Under the pieces are notes generated by a model. That model was given only the letters and a program-made list of their open reading frames with translations. It did no database searches and was not told the DNA's origin. 64,000 nucleotides of DNA from Leptodontidium sp. MPI-SDFR-AT-0119 (lineage: Eukaryota; Ascomycota; Leotiomycetes; Helotiales; Leptodontidiaceae): contig JAHLEZ010000004.1 of NCBI GenBank assembly GCA_020726505.1, positions 1,674,001 to 1,738,000 on the forward strand. The letters are read 5' to 3'. The translations under genes were made by a program, and so were the position numbers. Positions 35,900 through 48,312 of this stretch are shown here, in pieces. How positions within the stretch are numbered: position 1 is the stretch's first letter; every line of letters starts with the position of its first letter.

Positions 35900-38800
35900 A
35901 TGACGAGTCTCAAAAGATCCCTGGCGGCAGATCCGTACGCCTCGAACATATCCAGCAAAGTCTACGTGCGATCTACAAAGAGCGGCAAGGTCCAGAAAAT
36001 CGTCCGCGAGCTGTACCTGCGGCAAGACATTCCCTGCTCGTCAAAGCTATGTACGAGCTGTCTTGCCACAGCGCCGCGGGACGCTGGTGGTAACTGTACG
36101 TCGAACTCCACCTGAAAGTGATATATGTGTATATGTATGCATGTATGCATGGGATTGATTTGCGTACTGACTTGTCTGGTTATAGTAACTCCATTCATCC
36201 TCTCCGAGAAGCCCGCCGGAACGAAAACCTACAAACTGGGCCACTACCTCGTGCCCGACACCAACGCGCTCCTCAACGCGCTCGACCTCTTCGAGCAGAA
36301 ATCCGCTTTCTACGATGTCATCATCCTGCAAACTGTGCTGGAAGAACTGCGGAACCGCTCGCTGCCTCTCTATAACCGGCTCATCGGCCTCACCAAGAGC
36401 GAAGAGAAGCGCTTTTATGTCTTCTTCAACGATTTCAGGCTCGAGACGTACGTGGTGCGTGACGTGGGCGAGTCAATCAACGATAGGAATGATAGGGCTG
36501 TTAGGAGGGCGGTTAAGTGGTATGGAGAGCATTTGGCGCAGGCTGTGAAGGATGCGGGGGGCAGCTCGAAGAAAGTCCCTGCGGTGATTATGCTGAGTGA
36601 TGATAAAGAGAACCTGAAGAAGGCGAAGAGGGATGGGATTCAAGCCTGCTCCTTGAGTACGTATGTGGAGGGCTTGGAGGATGCGGATCAGTTGCTCGAT
36701 ATGATTAGTGTGGTCAAGGAGGGTCGGGAACTGAGAGATGCGAAGACGGCGGAGAATATCTATGCCGAGTACTTTTCGGTCTCGAAGATGTTGACGGGTG
36801 TTAAGAATGGGACTCTGCATCAGGGGATCTTCAATGTCTCGCCGTATAATTACTTGGAGGGCTCGATACATGTCCCGGCTTTCGATAAGTCGCTGCTTGT
36901 GCTTGGGAGGGAGAATATCAATCGTGCGGTGCAGGGAGATGTGGTTGTGGTGGAGGTCTTGCCTAAGGATCAGTGGAAAGAGCCTTCGACGAAAATTATT
37001 GAGGAGGAGACGGTTAATAAGAATGAGAATGCTGATGCGGAGGATGGAGAAGCTGTTGTTACTGAAAAGGAGAGGAGGGCACTGCAGGAGGAGGTTAAGA
37101 AGGTTCACAGCAAGACCTCGGAGGGCAAGCCACAGCCTACAGCAAAGGTTGTGGGCGTGGTGAAGAGGAATTGGCGACAGTATGTTGGGCATGTGGACGA
37201 GTCTTCCGTCAGTCAATCGATCAAGCAGAGTCGGAAACAGCAGACGGTATTCTTAATCCCTATGGATAAGAGGATACCTAAGATCAGAGTCCGAACCAGA
37301 CAGGCTGGAGAGATTCTTGGGAAGCGGGTTCTGGTCACTATTGATTCGTGGGACCGTGACTCGAGATATCCAGTTGGTCATTTTGTTAGATCGCTGGGTG
37401 AGCTCGAGACGAAGGGTGCTGAGACCGAGGCTCTACTGCTGGAATACGATGTTCAGTACCGACCATTCCCAAAGACTGTCTTAGACTGTTTACCAAAGGA
37501 AGGTCACGATTGGATTGTACCGCCCAGTATAGAAGATCCTGGATGGAGAGACCGACGGGATCTAAGAGGACTCGAGATCTGCAGTATCGATCCCATCGGA
37601 TGTCAGGATATCGATGATGCGCTTCATGCTAGGCCATTGCCAAATGGTAACTTCGAAGTTGGCGTACATATCGCAGATGTGTCACATTTCGTCAAGCCAA
37701 ACAACGCCATGGACGCTGAGGCGAGCATTCGAGGAACAACGGTATACTTGGTCGACAAGCGTATTGATATGTTGCCCATGCTTCTTGGTACGGATCTCTG
37801 CTCCTTGAAGCCATACGTTGAACGTTATGCTTTCTCCGCTATATGGGAAATCACTCCCGATGCGGAGATTGTCAAGTCAGACTTTACAAAGTCGGTCATC
37901 AAGTCAAGAGAAGCTTTCAGTTACGAGCAGGCACAAATCCGAATCGATGATGCTTCGAACCAAGACGAGTTGACGAATGCCATGAGAACACTGCTCATGC
38001 TCTCTAAGAAATTCAAACAGAAGCGAATGGATGCGGGAGCTCTCAGTCTCTCGTCCCCAGAAGTAAGAGTCGAGACCGAATCCGAAACCTCAGACCCTAT
38101 CGATATCAAGACCAAGAAGCATCTTGATACCATGTCCCTTGTCGAAGAGTTCATGTTGCTAGCCAACACCAGCGTCGCCGCAAAGATCTACGAAGCTTTC
38201 CCCCAGACCGCCATGCTTCGTCGTCACGGTGCCCCTCCAAAGACAAATTTTGAAGAGCTCGCCAACCAGCTGAAAGTCAAGCGTGGTCTTGAACTCCGCA
38301 CCTCCTCCTCTAAGGAACTAGCTGATTCTCTAGACGCCTGCGTTGACCCCAAAGAGCCTTTCTTCAACACCCTCGTCCGCATCATGGCAACCCGCTGCAT
38401 GATGTCCGCTGAGTACTTCTGCTCTGGCACGCAAGCTTACCCCGAATTCACACATTACGGTCTCGCGTCAGAAATCTACACGCATTTCACCTCGCCTATT
38501 CGTCGATATGCCGATCTCGTAGCTCACAGACAACTCGCAGCTGCCATCGAGTACGAACCCTTAGACGCCAGCGTCCGCAGCAAAGGCAAGCTCGAATCAG
38601 TATGCAAGAACATCAACGTGCGGCATCGCAACGCGCAGCAAGCAGGTCGTGCATCCATCGAGTATTACGTCGGCCAAGCACTCAAAGGCAGGATCGTGGA
38701 GGAGGAAGGCTTCGTCATGAAGGTCTTCTCCAACGGCTTCGTGGTCTTCGTGCCTCGATTCGGTATTGAGAGTCTGATTCGCTTGAGGGATTTGGCGGAT

Positions 38801-38974
38801 ACGGAGCCCGAGAGCTCGTTTGATGCTGAGGAGTATGTGTTGCGGACTAGTGGGAGTAGGGAGGTTGAGGTGGAGCTTTTTGAGAAGGTTGTTGTGAGGA
38901 TTAGTGATGTGAAGGAGGAGAGTACGGGCAAGAGAAAAGTGAAGCTGGAACTCGTTAAGGTGGGTGGGAAATAG
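35900..38974 (+). CDS. DIS3: Exosome exonuclease/endonuclease Dis3 (Rrp44), 994 aa
   Basis: Dis3 is the catalytic subunit of the RNA exosome, degrading RNA 3' to 5' and also cutting internally through its PIN domain. An N-terminal CR3 cysteine motif (DIPCSSKLCTSC) is followed by the PIN domain (VPDTNALLNALDLFEQ, then INDRNDRAVRRAVKWY), cold-shock domains, an RNB nuclease core with the catalytic acidic cluster DPIGCQDIDDALHARPL (about residues 532-548), the TSPIRRYADLVAHRQL motif, and a C-terminal S1 domain. There are two exons, 35900-36095 and 36186-38974, with a 90-base intron. Two donors six bases apart (36090 GTAACT and 36096 GTACGT) both keep frame; the second gives the more family-like GGNLTPFIL junction. 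The length is close to yeast (1001 aa). It is convergent with NUG1, 313 bases apart. Confidence 0.97.
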
Positions 38975-39287
38975 AGAGGGGAATGCAATGCATAGATGAG
39001 ATGAGATACCATAAAAGTATTGTAGAGCAAGATTATGATCTGATATGACAGGTCTTTTAGATCAACGCAAAAAAGAGAAACCCTCAAATTCGCAGTAAAA
39101 TCACAATTGAATTGGTAGAAAAGTGGGTTCATGGTGACTGAAAAGTTTTTCAATTACAGGCAATACATGGACTTTCTACAAGCCAACTTTTTGCCTCCTA
39201 TCTAGCCAGCCCCAGACGCCATAAACTCCACCTATGTATCTGTAACTACGAAATCTGGCAAATGCAACTAAGTGACTGGTGAAGTGT
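38975..39287. other. Convergent intergenic region (DIS3 / NUG1)
   Basis: These 313 bases of AT-rich 3' flank hold no gene; 3' UTRs of the two convergent genes may overlap here. Confidence 0.6.
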
Positions 39288-40946
39288 TTACTCCTGCATA
39301 GCTTCATCCACAACCTCCGCCTTGCCATCACCCCACAGACCTTCCAGCTTGAACTCCGCGGCCCATTCAGTGACAATCTCCTTCTGGTCACCGATCACAG
39401 GAGCACCAGCCGTAGCATCCGTCACAGCAGGAGCGACAGCTAACACAGGAGCGTCCATCCAGCCCTGAATACGGCCATCTCTCCAATCCGTAATAACGGT
39501 CGTGGCCGCACTATTCAGATTCGGTACTCCGCCTTTGCCTAAACGTCCCCGTTTCCGAGCGACCTGGACGAGGAAATCGGTCGTTGGATCACCATTTGTG
39601 CGAATCAGAGGCGGGAGACCATACACATCCATGAGTTTCGTCGTCATGCCCTCCGCGCCCGAGAGACGCTTCAGTAATAACGTGACAGCTGGAACAGGGT
39701 CTTCGATCTGCTTTGGCGGGACGGCGTTCAGGAGGACGAGGCGGGCTTGCTCTTCTTTCTTGGAGGCTTTGCTTCCATCGCCTGTGCTGGGGAAGACTAT
39801 ACCTGGCGAGTCGAGCAGTTTGAGTTTGCTGTCGATCTTGACTTCGCGGAGAGAGGTGGTGACGCCGGCTTCTGCTCCAACGGGACATGCTGCGCTGCCG
39901 CCTCCCATGCGTGATGTCAGGGCGTTGATGACGGAGGATTTGCCGACGTTGGGGTACCCGATTACGCCTACTGAGATGGCGCGCTTGAGTTGTTTGGCGG
40001 CTGCGAAGGATTTCAGTGCTTTGAAGAGGGTGGCTGATGTGCTTTGCACGGTCAATTGCTTGTGGTTGAAGGTATGTGCGTTTGGAGCGGGGCCAGAGGC
40101 GCGAAGGGGGATCGTGGGGAAGTATCGTCTGAGATGGAGGAGCCAGGACTTGAGGACTGCGGCGGGGATGAGATCGATCTTGTTGAGGATGAGAATGAGA
40201 CGCTTTCCACCGCTCGCAGCGGCCATGACCATGCGCTCGACTTCCTTGGAGCGCGTGCCTTCTGGATCGCGGGCATCGAGAACATAGAGGATGACATCGG
40301 CTTGCTCAACGACCTGCTTGAAGATCTTGTCGAATGCTTTTCTCGATCCATCTTTTCTCGTAGGTAGGCCTGAGAGCTCGACACCTGGCTCATCGTCTTC
40401 AGACTCCGATACGTCATCCTCGTCCATCTCGTCGCCGCTCTCGAGCTCCTCCTCATATTCCTGTGCAGCAGCTCGTGCGCTGGCCAGTAACGCCGCCATG
40501 GGGTTCGCATCCTCGTCAAAATCCTCGTCCATATCCTCATCCATAATATCCTCCTCATCTACACCCTCCATACGAGCCTCAACCTCTCTCTCGACCTGCT
40601 CGCCGGACTTCTCTCCTGTCTTGGTTGCCTTCGCATCCGCCCTACGCCTCTCTGCATCCTCAGCCTTCCTCCGTCTCCCCTCCTCAATCTCAGCGAGGAT
40701 CTTATCTTTATACGGGAACAAGTTCGGGATTCCAGGGTCCTTCTTCAGCTTCGATCGCCATTCTGGGTTTTTCTTCCCCGCCTTGCGGTCTTTCTTCTGC
40801 TTCGCGGCCGACGCTTTCTTGATACTCTCTCTCAGACGAACGGGACGTCTTTTCGACTTGGGCTCTGCAGGGAAAATCGACAATTAGCCTCACCCACACG
40901 CAGAAAATCTGGGGAACATACTGCCTGGTTTGTTTATTCCCGCCAT
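39288..40946 (-). CDS. NUG1: Nucleolar/nuclear GTP-binding protein Nug1 (GNL3 family), 533 aa
   Basis: Nug1 is a circularly permuted GTPase required for 60S ribosomal subunit assembly and export. The basic N-terminal GN3L region (SKRRPVRLRESIKKASAAKQ) is followed by a Lys/Arg/Glu-rich coiled coil, a long acidic segment (nt about 40530-40380), and GTPase motifs in the permuted order: G4 NKID (about residue 234), G1 GYPNVGKSS (about 308) and G3 DSPG (about 361). The C-terminal helical domain ends EFKLEGLWGDGKAEV. There are two exons, 40946-40922 and 40864-39288, with a 57-base intron. The first exon gives MAGINKPGK, and the join keeps frame. Yeast Nug1 is 520 aa. A nuclear/nucleolar location is expected from the basic N-terminus. 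Confidence 0.95.
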
Positions 40947-43900
40947 TGCTGTCGGTGGTGGGGTGGAGTTTAGAATTGGTTTGTGAGGAGGGTTTCCGTT
41001 TCCTTTTCTTATCGTAAAAATTATATTTTTACCGCCTATCAATCCGCACTAGCTTTGGCGAAAGTGCTTTGGGGTAAGTGGGGCGATTCGTGAGAATTCG
41101 GCCAATCAATATCCACGTGCTCTCAGGCTCCAGATTCTCGGCTACCGAGGTGTTTATGCTGCGAGCAAGGACGAATACAAAGAGTTATCTGTAAGAACAG
41201 TTGGAAAATGCGAAGGCGTATTGTTTGACAATGATGTGGAATATTAGGGATATCTCTTTTGTAGATGTATCGAAAACAGAGTAAGTAGTATTGCCAACCG
41301 CCACCTTTCCCGTCTCGGCGAACACACATAAAATGGAAAGGATTATTGCATCACTCCTAACATACCGTTTCATCTCCGGGCAAGCTTTCGAGTGCGAAAG
41401 CAATGGGATGAGAGACATTGGACCATTCGGTCTACATTTTAAGTTTGTTTTACTCGACGAGTAGTGAACCGCATTGATGATGGTTTGAAGGGTGCTTGAC
41501 ATCAAACTCGTTTGTGCAAGAGGCAACAATTATATGCAGCTGCCAGATTATCGCTGATTTGGGTGCACCGTGGAACTTGGTGATATCCCCTAGCTGTGTG
41601 GTTGGGGAGTCATGATCCAAGGACAGAGTGCTTGAGCGAGTGGTTCTATCGATCCATCCGTACACTAGAGTAAACAGAGGCAGTTGCTTCCCTGATTATG
41701 TGCAATTGCTTTCCTTTACAACAATAAATAACAGACAACCAAAACCTAATTTGGTGAAAATGGGGAAGCTAAAGAGCCTCGCTCGGCATACGAAGGGCGC
41801 ATGCGAAATAAGCGGATAAGTTTGGAGGGGGTGCAACCATCAACTATAATGCGGACATGGGCAAGCGTTGGAGAGAAAATCCAAGGCACTGGAATCTGGA
41901 GACAAGATTTGGGGGGTGAGGGAAGGGGGGGAGGTGCTTGGAGACCTCGACGAGACTCTCGAGAGGAGTCACATGATAGAGAGAGAGATTCGGTGACTAG
42001 TTCAAGGCATTGGAGAGAAGGGAGGGATCAGCGAGTCCTTGATAAGGTGCGCGAGAAGACTCACTGGGTAGGAGAAGGATCCGACAGCTAATTCAATACA
42101 TTGAAGACATGACCACGGAGAGTTTTGGCTGCCTCGACGGTCAGCTTCACCAGAATCCTTTTTGAGAATATATCGCCCGAAAACGATACTGTCAATTAGG
42201 TAGTCATGCATGCCTCGCTACTGGCTAGCGAAAGACTAGAGTTCATAAGCAATGTTCACCGTATTCACGGGAATTGAGCATTCAAACCCCAAAAGTGCGG
42301 GCCTTAGCTTCTGAACTGGCGTAGGTTTGGCACTATGGCTACTGGGGTATTGTTCAAATTTTTCTGAAGTTGTGATTACAAGAGCACGAGGAAAGTAGCA
42401 ATCTTGGACTTTGATGGTTCGTTAATGGTTAATCGAGGAGGACTTTCGGATGTTAACAATAGTACAAAATAGGGAAATAGAAAACAAATAAAGCTAAACT
42501 GGGACAAACCAAAATAAACTTTAGTAATATAGAGGAATTGAATGCATAAAGAACATAGAGGAAGATTGAGGAGATATTTAGCATGTTGGATAGATCCCAG
42601 GAAATGGCATTGTTATGCCAACCATTAAATTCGCACTTCCCTCATCACATATGGCTTTCATTTAGCCGAGAAAGGCGCAATCAATGATTAGCTTATGAAA
42701 ATGGCGATGCTTAGGTAGATGTCTGGTATATAGCTTGTAGGTACCTGTTGAATGGTGCTCGGCATCTTTGGTATGCAAACGCATGGAACGAACCAAATCC
42801 TTTCCCGGTTATTATGACAGAAAGCCTTCTAGAGGAGAACTGTCCTAACAAAAACTTGATTTCAGGGCAGCAATTATTGAAGATTCCCGCATCTTATTTG
42901 CTACTTGGTGTGAGGGTGGCTTCTGGTCTGGCTCACCATTTTACTTTACACAAAGCCGTGAGGAAGTACCTCGCGATGTCAAAGGCCGACTGGCTGTGAA
43001 TCTTCTGATACTCTCTCTTAGTGGAGATCTATAATAGTGATTTGGTTAAGTGCAAAGGGGATCGAGGAACCGCCTTCGGCGAATCAAGGACTGAGTAAGA
43101 CAGATATCCGGGTCAAAGTATTACAGCGCTTGTGGTCACGGACAAATGTCAATTGGTCGCAAATGGTAAAACTTGCCGTTCAAGAGCACATTATTCTATA
43201 TAACCCCCCAGTTCCTACAGGATCAATTGGTGGTTAAAGTTTTTCCCCCTGCTGTTCTAGCAGATGCCTTCAGCCTCCATTTGAAGCTCCGGATTGCAAG
43301 CTCATTTCGGTTCCAAGTTTCGGTTCTTCCGAGGCCGAAACATTTGCATTTGTCGATTGAACCTCCTACAGGTAAGATCATTCACTGTATTATGACAATA
43401 TGTAAGCAGACCGATGTATCAACTTAATTGGAGGCTACTTTTGCAAAAAAGGTCAATAACAAGTGGATCGCAACCTCCTTTGCTGACTTTTTCAACATGG
43501 CTCAGAACCATCCCCGACGGACCGCACAGTATTCTCAAATAAGAATATAAAATTGACGTTTAGACTAGGTTCAAAATTAACCTTTATGTGTTCCAGAGAT
43601 ACTCAGCATCCTCGAATGTAGCTGCCGAAAGTTGGTTGATAGTTCAGGAGGAAGCCGGAAATGACGCTACATACTCTTCCAAGTGAATTATTTAAACCCA
43701 AAGCGTGAATACAAGAAATTGCTCTCTTACTCATTTGCACCTGCCAGCCTTCGTTACTGAGCTCAAATGTATAAGTAAATCTACTGAACAAGTTCAGGTA
43801 GTCAGTGACATTTCAATGAAGATGCCGAAGTGTCTTACCTGGCTGTTTACCTCGCACTCCAATAAAATTCCTAGTCGAAGTCGGGAGCCAATTTCAACCT

Positions 43901-45145
43901 GCCATCCCACCAGCCCAAAATCAAGCAAGCCCTCTGGTTCCCCATCCCTTAGATAGAACGAAGAAGATAATTAAATCAATAAAACATCTCCGCCAAGAAA
44001 CCACCACGTGCATACTCACAACTTAAGTCCACAAAGGGAACAACTCCGGCGGAGATGGCTGGCTGGCTACTTTATTACTGCGCATTACTCCGTAGCGGTG
44101 GATCTCCCGATCTTCCCGCTTGAACTTGTCCATCCTAGGGGCGGCGGCGGCCTAGGGAGGGCACGTTCCAATAGTGTCGCCATCGGGTCGCATTCCACCT
44201 GCATTAGCAGCAGCCCTATCTCGAAAATTTAAAATTATTCCTACCTGTTCGATGCTTGGATGAGTAGCTGCCTACTTACCTACTTACCTAGGTAGGAATT
44301 TAGGAATATTTAATTACAGTCAGTGCCCGTGGTTCGAGATCTTTTTAGTTCCGGGCGATCAGTTCCCCCAGCTTTAATTTTACCTCCGTAGGTGGAGGAG
44401 AAGGAAAGGAAGGGAAGGAAGGGAGGCAGGGAGATAGGAGCGGCACGCGGAACTATCGATCGAGACTTGAGGAAATTTATTCTCAAATAGCGAGGTAGAA
44501 ATATTCTCCGAAATCTACACTCTTCTCCGAATCTGTGCTCTGTGACGTAGAACATCTCAGATCTTGGTTAATTCGACCGAGATTTGGGACGGGAGGATGT
44601 CTCGTCAAGTGAGGCCTGTATGTAAATCGTAATCTTGGTCAAGGGTGATGAGGGGAAGACGGATGGGTGCGTCACATCGAAGTTTGAACAGGGCAAGTGA
44701 GAATGAGGATTTCAGGACCTTCTATTGTTGAGGCTATACAGACACCAATGCTTCCTCCCCTCCCAGCGTTGAAATGTGAAAGTTTCCCAAAAATCCATCA
44801 ACACATGTTCAATGATCGATACATCCGTTTCCTCCCATTACGCCTGATCTCGATAAATTATCAAGATCCCTGTGACAATTCATCCACCAGCCCTTTCTTT
44901 GTTGCTTTTGGGTATATCTCCTTCCTTCTTTCCTTCCCCATGCTTCGTGAACATTAACAGTTGACACTGCGTCACCGTGATTACATTAATTGAGAGACGC
45001 CCGGATCAATAAGAGAGAGAAAATCAGACGCTTAACATGCTACACAAGGTATTGTTGTACAAATAGCAGCAGAGAGAACTTGCTGCAACATATAGCTCCA
45101 TAGAGCAAACATAAATGAAAATGCCGAACGGCAGTAGAGCACACC
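40947..45145. other. Gene-poor, AT-rich region between NUG1 and the homeobox gene
   Basis: Over 4.2 kb, no open frame resembles a protein family and codon-like structure is absent. The DNA is AT-rich from about 42200 to 43980. A GGCGGCGGCGG/CCTAGG-bearing block lies at about 44140-44160, a CTACTTACC repeat with CCTAGGTAGG at about 44268-44300, and an A/G-rich tract at 44390-44440. I looked for transposon ends and tRNA-like motifs and saw none that hold up. Confidence 0.5.
44268..44300. repeat. CTACTTACC direct repeat with CCTAGG palindrome
   Basis: The segment CTACTTACCTACTTACCTAGGTAGG combines two copies of a 7-8 base unit with the palindrome ACCTAGGT. It is non-coding. Confidence 0.65.
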
Positions 45146-47210
45146 TCACTTCTCAGAGAAGTCGGCGGCAGTGGTGTGTGAAAATTGAAATGTTTTCTGT
45201 TTGGTCGCTGTTGGCGACATGCCCAAGTAGTGCTGGTTGGACTCGGGGAAGGAGTACTCGGACCCAGTTTGGGTGGAAAGGGTGTACTGAGCCGGCTCGT
45301 TCTTGTATTGAGGCGACTCGTTGCCAAACATGAAATTGGGGTTGAATTGGCCAAAGGCAGGGGTGACTGGCTGGCTCATAGATCCAAGATACGATGGCTG
45401 TGGCATGTGGATCTCAATCGGAAAGGAATCCTGGGCAGGGGTGTAGAGGGGTTCATCTGGAACATCGTATTGCCATGTCTTGTCAGATAAGTCAAGTCCG
45501 TTCACCCAGCTATTTGAAGAGGCAGCCAAATGTGCCTGTGGTGTCTCAGGGGGCGACGCCAGGTTTTGATCCCCTTCCATGGTGGTGAAACATCCAGGAA
45601 CACCAGTATTGAAAACAAAGTTCACACCCCCTTCAATCGGAGAGGCAGTTGATCTAGTACTCTCCATCTTGGGAAAGGTCATCTCCCTCTCTCGAGGGGA
45701 CATTGGGGTTGGAGGAGCCAGGCTCGAACTCAGAGATGATCCAGCTGTGAGCGAGGGGTTGCGAATGTTCTGTTGATTGTACTCGAGGAAAGATCCAGCA
45801 TCAGCAAATCCGCCGAGGTTGATAGGCGAACGCTGGGAGGATTCGATGCCAGACTTGTAGATGCGGCCGCTCAGAACATTTCTGTTCCCACCGGCTGATA
45901 CGATTCGGCGCATAGGAGACGATGCGGGGCTCTCATTTGGCCGGCGGAAGCCCTCAGCATGGGAGACTGTTCTGGGTCCCATTGAAGGGCGTCCTCTCAG
46001 GGTATCGGCAACCAATGCTGCAGGCTTCACTTGAACCTTCTTTCGGCGAGAAGCGATATCCATAGGTGGCGGTGGAGATTTGAACGCAATCGACGGTCCA
46101 GGTGGGGACATTGATGACTCGTCAGACTCTGCAATATCGTATTTGAATCCGATGGCCAGAGTGGACTCGTGGATGGAATCTGGACTCTGGGTGAACTGCT
46201 CTTCGCCTTGCTGGGAAAGGCCATCGTGAGACTGGGAAGGTAGCAACTGCGATGGGAAAGTTGTCATCAATTGAGGAATAGAAGCTTCTTGTCTGGAGGT
46301 CTGGAAGTTGCTGAATGGCGTTGGAGTATGGTTGGAAACCTCGCCAGGGGACTGAACTTCAGTTATAGACTGGGAACGGGAGGGATTGATGTAAAGGCTG
46401 TTGGAGAAGCTCGAGGGGTACGAATAAGCTTGGTTGCCATTGTAATGGTCAAGCGAATCGTCTGGGGAGGGAAATTGAGCTCGGTCGCTGCTCGAGAAGT
46501 CGTGAATGGACCCTCCAAACGTAGCCATAGAATCGTGCTGGTCGACGAAGCTGTGGAAATCGTTGTGCCCCGAAGCAGCCTGAGCAGCAGCCATTGTCCG
46601 GTGGAGTGACTCTATGCTCGCCGTGGAAGGATCGGTATACTGGGGGTTGTATGGGGCGACTGGTGGAGGAGGGCCGCTGACCAAAGTGAATTGCGCGGAC
46701 GGTTGCTGAACAGGGACGACCTGGCTGTTGTCGCTGTAGTATCCGCTGCCGTTGTTGTAGAAGTCTGGCGATGATGGTTCCGAGTAACCTAGAGCATCTT
46801 GAGCTTGCCCGGCCTCATACGCCTCCTGCTTCTTCTCCTGTTTCCTCTTCGCACGTCGATTCTGGAACCAGTTCTGCTATAGTCAGTGATAATGCCCGCC
46901 CAATATCTCCTTCTACACTTACATTTATTCGTGCCAAATCAACAGCCATCTCCTCGGCGAATTGCCGCTTCGTCTGAGTGGTCGGCTTGGGGTTCTTCTT
47001 GAACTCCCGTTCCAGGATGTCCACTTCATCCTTTCCGAGGCGGGGTTTGGTCTCGTTTGCCTTCGCAACGTTGGGCATTGCAATCATCGGTGCAGATTGT
47101 GCCATAGCATAAGTCTGATGGGCGTCACTGTAATGAGACATCTGGTCGTGGTGGTAATGAGGATGTTGGTGGTGATAAGATGTTGGCTCGAAGAACTCCA
47201 TATTTGGCAT
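45146..47210 (-). CDS. Homeobox transcription factor, 672 aa
   Basis: A homeodomain lies at about residues 55-113: KPRLGKDEVDILEREF, TKRQFAEEMAVDLARIN and the recognition-helix core WFQNRRAKRKQ. A His/Tyr-rich N-terminus precedes it. A long low-complexity Ser/Pro/Gln region follows, ending in a conserved-looking C-terminus (TKQKTFQFSHTTAADFSEK). There are two exons, 47210-46923 and 46876-45146. The 46-base intron (GTAAGT donor, CTGAC branch, TAG acceptor) interrupts the homeodomain just before the recognition helix. The start is the first in-frame ATG; ATG at 47201 is an alternative. It resembles the fungal homeobox family that includes the conidiation regulator Htf1/MoHox2, but I cannot assign a paralogue. 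It is flanked on both sides by several kilobases without genes, as is common for developmental regulators. Confidence 0.88.
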
Positions 47211-48279
47211 CGCTCGGAACCAGAGTTGAAGAAATACGGTCGAATCCACCAGCCAAGAATGTGATCGAGACCCCGTTGATCTTCGAGTCGCCGAGTAACC
47301 CTAATTGGTTCCGATGAAGTTGTCTCGAACAAGGGCGATTCGATGGATTAGTTGGGATCGGGTTAAGTATACCGCAGGTTGATGGGCGAGAGCGAATGTA
47401 AGGCGTCCAGGGAACAAGGGAACGAACGATTGAGATTGGCGTAGACAAGTGCGGTCGTTATGTAGACAAAAGATGGGGGTCTATGGGTCGCCGTTCTTTG
47501 TTGATTCCGCGTCGTCGAGGTCGGTCGCGTATTATTATAGCTGTGGTGAACGAGTGGTGGGTGGTTGGGTGGTAGGGGCAATTATGAGACGGAGAGCAAT
47601 TGCTAGCTAGTGCAATGCCTCGTCGAGAGAGTCAGGAGGGAGGTAGGGAGGTGCAACTGTAAGGAATGAAGGGAGAGACTGTGTGATAAACGTCAAAACA
47701 AGGCAAAGAGGAGAAAGAGGGAGAGAAGGAGGGCGGCGAGGAGTTTTGTTGAATGAATGAAGGAACGAAGGAAGGGACGAGCACTTACGGCCGCGGGAAA
47801 GAAAGCAAGCGTTCGAGTGTTGGCGGGCGGCTGACGAGATCGACTCTGTGTGGCTGTAACTGACTGCAAGCAACCAAGTGTCTGGCTGTCTTGTGCGGTG
47901 CGGTGCGGGAGGAGCAAGCCAGGGCGCGGGCGCTCAGTTGACTTTCTTATCCTGGTGGAAACAAGTCCCCGTATTTCAGTTGCAAGCAGTGGGGGGATAT
48001 TATATATGACCGGCTACACGAGAAGGTCTGTTCGGGGCGGAGCTCGACAAGATACACACAGCGAGAGTTGACGATGTCGAGAAGAAGTGAGTGAGTGAGT
48101 GTGCGCAGAAGTAAGTAAATGGATGGAGAGCAAGTAAGTAGCTAAGTAGTAAGTCCATCCATCGATGGGGGTGCAGCTTGAGTGTTTGTATTCCTACTGC
48201 TGACCAGGGGCTTGGAGAGATCTCGACGCTACCCTCTCGCTTTGCAATGCAGACCGCTGGCGTGGCTTGGCTTGGCCAG

Positions 48280-48312
48280 CATTGCACTGCAACAGCACTG
48301 CACTGCACTGCT
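48280..48312. repeat. GCACT short tandem units
   Basis: Imperfect TGCACTGCA and GCACTGCACTGCACTGC units lie in the upstream region of the homeobox gene. Confidence 0.6.

Noticed and set aside
36473..37216. Minus-strand open frame (247 codons) opposite DIS3
   Set aside because: Antisense shadow of the conserved PIN/cold-shock region; Leu/Arg/His-rich composition typical of such shadows.
39502..40287. Plus-strand open frame (261 codons) opposite NUG1
   Set aside because: Antisense shadow of the GTPase domain; no domain of its own.
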